DNA of 17,762 nucleotides, from assembly GCA_035534535.1 (NCBI GenBank), contig DATLRS010000201.1:1-17762 (forward strand), given 5' to 3'. Below are positions 12,723-17,762 of the stretch, piece by piece; the stretch's first letter is position 1, and every line of letters starts with the position of its first letter. A model generated the notes under the pieces. The model did not search any database, was not told the origin of the DNA, and saw only the letters and a program-made list of their open reading frames with translations. Source of the stretch: DATARH01 sp035534535. Lineage in GTDB: Bacteria; Pseudomonadota; Alphaproteobacteria; ATCC43930; CGMCC-115725. The translations under genes were made by a program, and so were the position numbers.

Positions 12723-13993
12723 GGCAGGGCATACAGGCGCTCCATCCGGGGAAAGCCGCGGATCGCGAAATGGCCGAGTTCCCACATCGGCCGGCCCAGC
12801 CGCGTGGCAAACGCCTCCGACATGATCAGCACCCGGTCGAGTTCGCGGCAGAACCGCTCGATGCGGCTGGTCAGGTTGACATCGGGGCCGATCACGGTGA
12901 AATCGAGCCGCTCGCCGACCCCGATATTGCCGTAGGATACGGTGCCGTAATGTAGCGCGACGCCGCTCTGCAGCGGCTCCGCGCCGGCAAGCTTGCGGTT
13001 GCGCTCGGCCAGCGCGGCGAGGCCCTGTGTCGCGGCGGTAAAGGCGGCGCCGCACGCCGCGGTGCCATCGCCGCCGGCAGGCTGGTGGAAGATCGCCAGC
13101 ACCCCGTCGCCCATGATCTCGACGACCTCGCCGCCCTGTTCGTGCACCGGCGGGATCACGCAGTCGAAATACTCGTTCAGCATGCGGATGACCGCGCGGG
13201 GGCTCATCCGGTCGGACATCAGGCTGAAATCGCGCAGATCGACCAGCATCAGGGCGGCCGTGATCGTGCGCACATCGCCGCGCCGCACCTGGCCTTCGAG
13301 AATGAGGCGCCCGGCCTCGGCGCCGATATAGGTGGTCAGCATATGGGTGATAAAGCGGCGCATCGCCTTCAGCTCGACGACCGCCGACAGCGCCGGCAGC
13401 ACGGCGTCGAGGAAACTCAGCTCATCCTCGGCAAAACCGCCCGGCCTGGCGGTTGCCCATGACAGCGCGTTGACCAGACCCTGGGCGTAGACAAAAGGGG
13501 CGATGACGTAGTGGGTATAGCCCTCCGCACGCAGTTCCTCGAGCAGCGGATAAGGCAGCCTGCCGCCGCCGTCGAGCCGCCATTCGAGCCGCTTCTTCGC
13601 CGCGGCGACGGCGCGCACCGGGCTTTCCATGTAGCTCGCGGTCTTCTCGATGCCGTGGTCCATGAAGCGCTCGCTGAGCGGCTCTCCCGGCTTCCAGATG
13701 CGCGCGACGCCGCGGTATTCGGGATGCAGCGCGCGCAGGTGCAAGGTCGAGCGATCGAGCGGGATCGCGGCCTCCGCCAGGCGCTCGCAAAACCGGCTGA
13801 ACAATTCGGAGTTGTCGGAGGTCGCCCGTCCGTCGCCGAGCAGCCAGCTGGTGAGCTGCGGGGCCGCCTCGACGCGCCGCCTGGCATCCGCCCCGGGATC
13901 CGCCCCGGGATCGACCCCGGGATCCGCCCCGGGATCCACCCCGGGATCCACCCCGGGAGGGAATTCGCGATTGGACAGCGGCGCCATCGTCAT
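12707..13993 (-). CDS. Class III adenylate/guanylate cyclase with N-terminal DPG repeats
   Basis: The 428-residue protein has a C-terminal class III cyclase domain (about 240-425). Metal-binding acids are Asp252 (VDLRDF) and Asp296 (IMGDGVLAIF). The transition-state residues are Asn373 and Arg377 in IGPDVNLTSRIE. Glu292 occupies the position where adenylate cyclases have the adenine-contacting Lys; guanylate cyclases use Glu there. The second specificity position is Thr366. Residues about 45-210 form a soluble, probably GAF-like sensory region (weak call), and residues 14-37 are six VDPG/ADPG repeats. No transmembrane segment is seen. ATG 13993 is used; ATG 13987 or TTG 14056 are alternatives, and none has a clear ribosome-binding site. 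The gene is divergent from the MscS-type gene. Confidence 0.88.
   Translation of the reverse strand: MTMAPLSNREFPPGVDPGVDPGADPGVDPGADPGADARRRVEAAPQLTSWLLGDGRATSDNSELFSRFCERLAEAAIPLDRSTLHLRALHPEYRGVARIWKPGEPLSERFMDHGIEKTASYMESPVRAVAAAKKRLEWRLDGGGRLPYPLLEELRAEGYTHYVIAPFVYAQGLVNALSWATARPGGFAEDELSFLDAVLPALSAVVELKAMRRFITHMLTTYIGAEAGRLILEGQVRRGDVRTITAALMLVDLRDFSLMSDRMSPRAVIRMLNEYFDCVIPPVHEQGGEVVEIMGDGVLAIFHQPAGGDGTAACGAAFTAATQGLAALAERNRKLAGAEPLQSGVALHYGTVSYGNIGVGERLDFTVIGPDVNLTSRIERFCRELDRVLIMSEAFATRLGRPMWELGHFAIRGFPRMERLYALPPEEG
13886..13957. repeat. 12-bp tandem repeat, six copies, inside the cyclase gene
   Basis: Six head-to-tail units of ATCCGCCCCGGG type fill exactly 72 bp, with changes only at unit positions 4 and 5. 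Because the unit is four codons, copy changes would not break the frame. They encode the VDPG/ADPG repeats near the cyclase N-terminus. Confidence 0.9.
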
Positions 13994-14180
13994 CGCCGCG
14001 CTGCCGCAATCACCCGCAACCCAGCGCGACCCATCCGGCCCCCCTCCACCCGCCAATCCGGCCCCTGATGTCGGGTGGCCGGCGGGCTACGGCAATAGGG
14101 GGCGAATTGCTCGCGTGCAGGGAAATTTTCTCGATCGTGATCCGGCCCGGCGGGGGGACGACCGCGGGCCGCCAAGCGCC

Positions 14181-14186
14181 TATACT
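14181..14186 (+). promoter_or_regulatory. Possible -10 box upstream of the MscS-type gene
   Basis: TATACT matches the sigma-70 -10 consensus at five of six positions and stands out in this GC-rich region. It lies 35 nt before the proposed TTG start. No good -35 box is found 16-18 bp upstream, so it is weakly supported. Confidence 0.3.
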
Positions 14187-14221
14187 ACGGCGATGACCGC
14201 CGCGACGTGGGAGGACCGGAT

Positions 14222-15346
14222 TTGCAGGTTTTGAACGTGATTGCCGCCTGGGTACCGCCTTGGCTGATCGGCGTCGCCATCATGGTGGTGCCGGCGCTTG
14301 TCGCCCTGCTCGTCTACGGCTGGTTCATCAGCCGGCTGATCCGCCTGGCGGCGCGCTACGGGGCGTTCCTGCAGGAGTTGCTACAGCGCGGCCGGCACCC
14401 GGCCGCCGCGATCCTCGTGATTGCCGTCCTCGGCATCGCCGTGCCGGTGGCAAGGTTTCCGGGCGACGTGTCGGTCGGCGTCGGTCACGGCCTCTTGATC
14501 GCGCTGGTCCTGGCGCTCGGCTGGACCGCCTCGAAAGCGCTCGACATCGCCGCCGACATCTACCTGCACCGGTTTCAGATTGATGTCGCGAACAATCTGC
14601 TGGCCCGCAAGCACGTCACGCAGGTCAACATTCTGCGCCGCGCGGCGCAGACGATGCTGGTGATCATCACCTTGTCGACCGCCCTGATGACCGTCGAGGC
14701 GGTGCGGCAATATGGCGTGAGCCTGTTCGCCTCGGCCGGCGCGGCCGGCATTGTCGTCGGCCTCGCGGCGCGCCCGGTGCTCGGCAACCTGCTGGCCGGC
14801 ATCCAGATCGCGATGACGCAGCCGATCCGCGTCGAGGATTCGGTGGTCGTCGAAGGCGAATGGGGCTGGATCGAGACGATCACCAGCACCTATGTCGTCA
14901 TCCGCATCTGGGATCTGCGGCGGCTGATCGTGCCGTTGAGCTATTTCATCGAAAAGCCGTTCCAGAACTGGACGTATCAGTCGACCGATCTGCTCGGCGC
15001 GGTGCTGCTCGAGGTCGATTACACCGCGCCGATCGATCGGCTGCGCGAAAAGCTGCAAGAGACCGTCGGCCAGAGCGATCTGTGGGACGGCAAGGTCGCG
15101 GGCTTGCAGGTGACCGACGCCACGCAGAGCACGATGCAGTTGCGCGCGCTGGTCAGCGCCCGCAACGCTGGCGACACCTTCAGCCTGCGCTGCCTGGTGC
15201 GCGAGCGGCTGATCGCCTTTCTGCAGTCCGAGCACCCCGATGCCCTGCCGCGCCAGCGCAGCGAGGTCGCCGGCGGATTTGACGCAGCCGACCATAAGCA
15301 GGTCGTACGGGCAGCCGCGGCAGCCAGCGCGCCGCCGGCCTCATGA
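14222..15346 (+). CDS. MscS-family mechanosensitive ion channel
   Basis: The 374-residue protein has several hydrophobic helices (about 14-38, 62-77, 88-103 and 142-157). The MscS pore helix follows, rich in Gly and Ala (about 170-196: SAGAAGIVVGLAARPVLGNLLAG). The cytoplasmic beta domain comes next (VVVEGEWGWIETITSTYVVIRIWDLRRLIVPLSYF, in two parts around 208-242), then an alpha/beta C-terminal region and a low-complexity Ala tail. It should be an inner-membrane channel that opens under membrane tension. I chose TTG 14222 because GGGAGGA ends 6 nt before it; GTG 14207 in the same frame lies on that Shine-Dalgarno sequence. It is divergent from the cyclase gene. Confidence 0.87.
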   Translation: MQVLNVIAAWVPPWLIGVAIMVVPALVALLVYGWFISRLIRLAARYGAFLQELLQRGRHPAAAILVIAVLGIAVPVARFPGDVSVGVGHGLLIALVLALGWTASKALDIAADIYLHRFQIDVANNLLARKHVTQVNILRRAAQTMLVIITLSTALMTVEAVRQYGVSLFASAGAAGIVVGLAARPVLGNLLAGIQIAMTQPIRVEDSVVVEGEWGWIETITSTYVVIRIWDLRRLIVPLSYFIEKPFQNWTYQSTDLLGAVLLEVDYTAPIDRLREKLQETVGQSDLWDGKVAGLQVTDATQSTMQLRALVSARNAGDTFSLRCLVRERLIAFLQSEHPDALPRQRSEVAGGFDAADHKQVVRAAAAASAPPAS

Positions 15347-15419
15347 GATCCGAGCGCGGCACGGCTTGCCCTGCCGCCGCGACCCCGACACAATCCGCCG
15401 GACAACGGGGGAGCGGGTG

Positions 15420-15809
15420 ATGGACGAGGCGCCACTGACGATCTATCAGGCCCATCTCGACAAAGGCGAGCTCGCCTATCAATGGAGCCCGGCGGCCGGC
15501 CGCGCGGTCTTCTATCCGCGGCTTGTCTGCCCCCATAGCGGCAGCACGGCGCTCGAATGGCGGGTCGCCTCGGGGCTCGGCACGGTTTACGCGACGACCG
15601 TCACCCACCCGGCTCAGGGCGAGCCCTATAACGTCGCTCTCGTCGATTGCGACGAGGGTTTCCGGCTGATGAGCCGGGTCGAGGACATCGACCCGATGGC
15701 CGTCAGGATCGGCATGCGGGTGCGCTTCCGGGTGCACAAGCCCGGTGGGGACACAGTCGGAGACGAGCCGGCCTACCCGGTCTTCGTCCCTGTGGAGGGC
15801 GCGCCATGA
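15420..15809 (+). CDS. DUF35 OB-fold (acyl-CoA-binding) protein
   Basis: The 129-residue protein fits the DUF35 family: a short N-terminal helix (LTIYQAHLDKGELAYQW), a zinc-ribbon region with FYPRLVCPHSGS, then an OB fold with VASGLGTVYATTVTH (about 49-63), YNVALVDCDEGFRLMSRV and IGMRVRFRVH. Only Cys37 of the usual four zinc-ribbon cysteines is present, so the ribbon is probably metal-free. DUF35 proteins pair with thiolase-like partners and bind acyl-CoA groups. The thiolase-like gene overlaps its stop by ATGA, which implies translational coupling and a complex. ATG 15420 has GGGGGAGCGGG upstream. Confidence 0.85.
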   Translation: MDEAPLTIYQAHLDKGELAYQWSPAAGRAVFYPRLVCPHSGSTALEWRVASGLGTVYATTVTHPAQGEPYNVALVDCDEGFRLMSRVEDIDPMAVRIGMRVRFRVHKPGGDTVGDEPAYPVFVPVEGAP

Positions 15810-16960
15810 GCGGGCTTCTGCGCGGCGGTGCGGCGATCGTCGGGGTGGCTGAAAGCGATCTCGGCCATGTCGCCGACGGGCTCAACCCGATCGACCTGAT
15901 GGCGCAGGGCGTGGCCCGCGCGCTCGAGGATTGCGGCCTCGCGCTGCGCGATGTCGATGGTCTCTTCTGCGCCACGGCGCAGGCCCGCACCTCGGGTCTG
16001 TCGCTCGCCGAATATCTCGGCATCTCGCCCGCTTATATCGACACGACGATCCTCGGCGGCTCGTCGTTCGAGTTTCATGTCGCGCACGCCGCCGCGGCAT
16101 TGCAATTGGGGCTGTGCCAGGTCGCGGTCATCGCCTACGGCTCGACGCAGCGCAGCATCGGCCGGCGGCAGGCCTCGGTGCGCGAGGTCAACCCGTACGA
16201 GACGCCGTTCCGCCCGTTCCTGCCCTCGACCGCCTATGCGCTGGCCGCCTCGCGCCACATGCACGAATTCGGCACGACCCGCGAGCAGCTGGCCGAAGTC
16301 GCGGTTGCGGCGCGGCAATGGGCCCTGCTCAATCCCGCCGCCTGGGAGAAGAAGCCGCTCTCGATCCCCGAAGTGCTGGGCGCGCGGATGGTCAGCTATC
16401 CGTTCACGGTGCGCGACATCTGCCTTGTCACCGACGGCGGCGGCGCCGTCGTGATGACCGATGCCGAGCGTGCCGGGAGCCTCAAGAAGCCGCCGGTCTA
16501 CGTGCTCGGCTGTGGCTCGGCGATCACCCACGCCAATATTTCCAGCATGCCCGACCTGACCCTGACCGGCGCCATCCAATCCGGGCAGCAGGCCTATGCG
16601 ATGGCCGGGCTTAAGGCGGCGGACATCGATGTCGTCGAACTCTATGACGCGTTCACGATCAACCCGATCCTGTTTCTCGAAGACCTCGGGTTTTGCCCCA
16701 AGGGCGAAGGCGGGCGCTTTGTCGAAGAGGGCGCCATCGCTCCCGGCGGCCGGTTGCCGGTCAACACCAACGGCGGCGGCCTTTCGTATTGCCACCCCGG
16801 CATGTACGGCCTCCTCATATTGATCGAGGCGGTGCGGCAGTTGCGCGGCGAATGCGGCGCCCGCCAGGTGCCCGGCGCCGCAACCGCGATCGCCCACGGC
16901 AACGGCGGCGTCCTGTCATCGCAAAGCACCGTGATATTGGGGACGGCGGCGACTGTATGA
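15806..16960 (+). CDS. Thiolase-like protein (SCP-x/lipid-transfer thiolase type)
   Basis: The 384-residue protein has the duplicated thiolase fold: AIVGVAESDLGH at the N-terminus, TTILGGSSFEFHVAHAAAAL (80-99) at the nucleophile region, VVELYDAFTINPI (276-288), TNGGGLSYCHPGMYG (321-335) and AIAHGNGGVLSSQST (361-375). The usual reactive Cys of the N-terminal half is replaced in the GGSSFE segment, while His330 and His364 are kept. That pattern is typical of non-canonical members, including the Ltp2-type retro-aldolases that work with a DUF35 partner, so claisen-type thiolysis is doubtful. It starts inside the DUF35 stop codon. Its own stop lies at the outer edge of the inverted repeat of the following cassette. 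Confidence 0.88.
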   Translation: MSGLLRGGAAIVGVAESDLGHVADGLNPIDLMAQGVARALEDCGLALRDVDGLFCATAQARTSGLSLAEYLGISPAYIDTTILGGSSFEFHVAHAAAALQLGLCQVAVIAYGSTQRSIGRRQASVREVNPYETPFRPFLPSTAYALAASRHMHEFGTTREQLAEVAVAARQWALLNPAAWEKKPLSIPEVLGARMVSYPFTVRDICLVTDGGGAVVMTDAERAGSLKKPPVYVLGCGSAITHANISSMPDLTLTGAIQSGQQAYAMAGLKAADIDVVELYDAFTINPILFLEDLGFCPKGEGGRFVEEGAIAPGGRLPVNTNGGGLSYCHPGMYGLLILIEAVRQLRGECGARQVPGAATAIAHGNGGVLSSQSTVILGTAATV

Positions 16961-16988
16961 TTCACCAATGAGACAGTGAGGCAGTGAG
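16960..16988. repeat. Left inverted repeat of the GxxExxY cassette
   Basis: This 29-bp arm starts ATTCACCAATGAGACAG and ends GCAGTGAG. Its first base is the last base of the thiolase-like stop codon. It matches the reverse complement of 17401-17429 at 28 of 29 positions. Confidence 0.9.
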
Positions 16989-16998
16989 AGGTCGAGCG

Positions 16999-17382
16999 AT
17001 GCTCACGCCGCGAGAAAATGATCTCCTTACGGAGAGGATCGTCGGCTTCGCCATCGAAGTGCATCGTCAACTCGGGCCGGGGTTGCTGGAATCAGCCTAC
17101 GAGCAATGCCTGTGCTACGAGTTGCAGCAGAGCGGCCTCAACTTCCGGCGCCAGGTGCCGTTGCCGGTCGTCTACAAGTCAATAAGGCTGGATTGCGGTT
17201 ACCGGATCGATGTGGTGGTGGAAGAGCAGGTGATATTGGAACTCAAAACCGTCGAGCGCCTGATGCCGATCCACGAAGCACAAATCTTGACCTATCTCAA
17301 GCTAAGCGGGCTTCGGACTGGCCTGCTGTTGAATTTTAACTCGGCGGTGCTGAAGGATGGAATGCGACGAATAATGCTGTGA
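16999..17382 (+). CDS. GxxExxY protein (PD-(D/E)XK nuclease-fold family)
   Basis: The 127-residue protein shows the defining motif GPGLLESAYE (Gly28, Glu31, Tyr34). It also has a PD-(D/E)XK-like acid pattern: Glu31, Asp71 (YRIDVVV) and Glu81-Leu-Lys83 (ILELKTVE), followed by Gln95 in HEAQILTYL. The residues fit a metal-dependent nuclease active site, but no activity is established for the family. ATG 16999 has GAGAGG upstream; GTG 16984 lies inside the inverted repeat and is less likely. AATAAG, GAATTTTAA and similar tracts make it lower in GC than its neighbours. It is the only gene of the cassette. Confidence 0.9.
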   Translation: MLTPRENDLLTERIVGFAIEVHRQLGPGLLESAYEQCLCYELQQSGLNFRRQVPLPVVYKSIRLDCGYRIDVVVEEQVILELKTVERLMPIHEAQILTYLKLSGLRTGLLLNFNSAVLKDGMRRIML

Positions 17383-17400
17383 GACGCCGCTTTCCGGCAT

Positions 17401-17429
17401 CTCATTGCCTCACTGTCTCATTGGTGAAT
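17401..17429. repeat. Right inverted repeat of the GxxExxY cassette
   Basis: This arm begins CTCATTGCCTCACTGTC and ends GGTGAAT. Its fifth base is T where perfect complementarity to the left arm would need C. The crotonase start codon follows 22 bp after it. Confidence 0.9.
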
Positions 17430-17451
17430 TCATCTCAACGGAGAAACGCAA

Positions 17452-17762
17452 ATGGCTGAGGGCGCGCGCGAACTGGTCCGCTTTGAGAACGCGGGCGGCA
17501 TCGGTGTCATTACCGTCGACAACCCGCCGGTCAACGCCTTGTCGCCGGGGGTTCCGGAGGGCATCGTCGCGGCGGTCGACCAGGGCAATGCCGACCCGGC
17601 GGTGACGGCGATGATCCTGATCGGCGCCGGCCGCAGCTTTATCGCCGGCGCCGATATCCGCCAGTTCGGCCGCGGCCCATCGACGCCGCCGACCGGACGG
17701 CGCCCCTATGACGTGCTCGACGACAGCGCCAAGCCGGTCGTCGCGGCGATCCACGGCTACGC
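17452..17762 (+). CDS. Enoyl-CoA hydratase/3-hydroxyacyl-CoA dehydrogenase, N-terminal part (cut by window end)
   Basis: The first 103 residues are a crotonase fold: GGIGVITVDNPPVNALS (15-31), DPAVTAMILIGAGRSFIAGADIRQF in two parts (48-72) with the AGADI oxyanion-hole motif (65-69), and KPVVAAIHGYA (94 to the end). The PVNALS and FIAGADI wording resembles the N-terminal half of FadB/FadJ-type bifunctional beta-oxidation enzymes more than single-domain hydratases, but the rest is outside the window. A GGAGAA ribosome-binding site precedes ATG 17452. It probably formed an operon with the DUF35 and thiolase-like genes before the cassette came between them. Confidence 0.88.
   Translation, partial: MAEGARELVRFENAGGIGVITVDNPPVNALSPGVPEGIVAAVDQGNADPAVTAMILIGAGRSFIAGADIRQFGRGPSTPPTGRRPYDVLDDSAKPVVAAIHGY

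Larger units (their letters stand above)
16960..17429. mobile_element. 470-bp inverted-repeat-bounded cassette carrying a GxxExxY gene
   Basis: A 29-bp sequence at 16960-16988 recurs in inverted orientation at 17401-17429 with a single mismatch. The two copies enclose exactly one gene. The cassette sits between the thiolase-like and crotonase genes, which otherwise look like parts of one operon, and the enclosed gene is visibly lower in GC. There is no transposase. Small cassettes of this kind, bounded by inverted repeats and carrying GxxExxY or four-helix-bundle (23S intervening-sequence) proteins, are known in outline. Mobility here is inferred from structure only. Confidence 0.7.

Noticed and set aside
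13886..13957. CRISPR-like array
   Set aside because: The units are 12 bp and directly contiguous without spacers, and they lie in frame within the cyclase gene.
16984..16998. GTG 16984 as the start of the GxxExxY gene
   Set aside because: It would put the start codon inside the inverted repeat; ATG 16999 has a better-placed GAGAGG and matches the usual family length.

Overview
The window is a very GC-rich, densely coding bacterial chromosome segment. Its base composition, its codon use and a palindromic repeat family of the 'GTCATGCCCGG…CCGGGCAT' type point to an alphaproteobacterium, perhaps Rhodospirillales or Hyphomicrobiales. That placement is inference; no rRNA or other marker gene is present. 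I see no tRNA, rRNA, CRISPR array, transposase or phage gene.

Region 1 (1-6.8 kb) looks catabolic. It holds an LLM-class flavin-dependent oxidoreductase and an alpha/beta hydrolase in tandem. Next come an asparaginase-family amidohydrolase (minus strand), a CobW/COG0523 GTPase, a dihydropyrimidinase/hydantoinase-type amidohydrolase (plus strand) and an SDR oxidoreductase (minus strand). The set suggests oxidation and ring opening of a cyclic amide or similar compound, with the CobW protein possibly supplying metal to the amidohydrolase. Palindromic repeats lie around these genes, and one is inserted in frame inside the CobW gene.

Region 2 (6.9-12.4 kb) joins a partner-switching regulatory module to a sulfur-oxidation gene set. 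The module has a cyclic-nucleotide-binding SpoIIE/RsbU-type phosphatase, an RsbW-like HATPase on the opposite strand, and a STAS anti-anti-sigma-like protein. The STAS gene begins a tight same-strand run: STAS, a GPP34 (Golgi phosphoprotein 3 family) protein, a DsrE-like protein, a TusA-like sulfur carrier, a sulfide:quinone-oxidoreductase-like flavoprotein and a DUF1641 protein. Gaps within the run are 11-42 bp. No sigma factor is visible, so the output of the switch is unknown. This is the part most likely to be an undescribed system.

Region 3 (12.3-15.4 kb) holds a candidate small protein, a class III nucleotide cyclase (minus strand) and a divergent MscS-type channel. The cyclase has an N-terminal tetrapeptide repeat and a Glu where adenylate cyclases carry the adenine-recognising Lys. 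It could make the ligand read by the cyclic-nucleotide domain of the phosphatase about 4 kb away.

Region 4 (15.4 kb to end) is acyl-CoA metabolism: a DUF35 OB-fold protein overlapping a thiolase-like protein, then the start of a crotonase-fold gene cut by the window edge. A 470-bp cassette sits between the last two: one GxxExxY nuclease-fold gene enclosed by near-perfect 29-bp inverted repeats.
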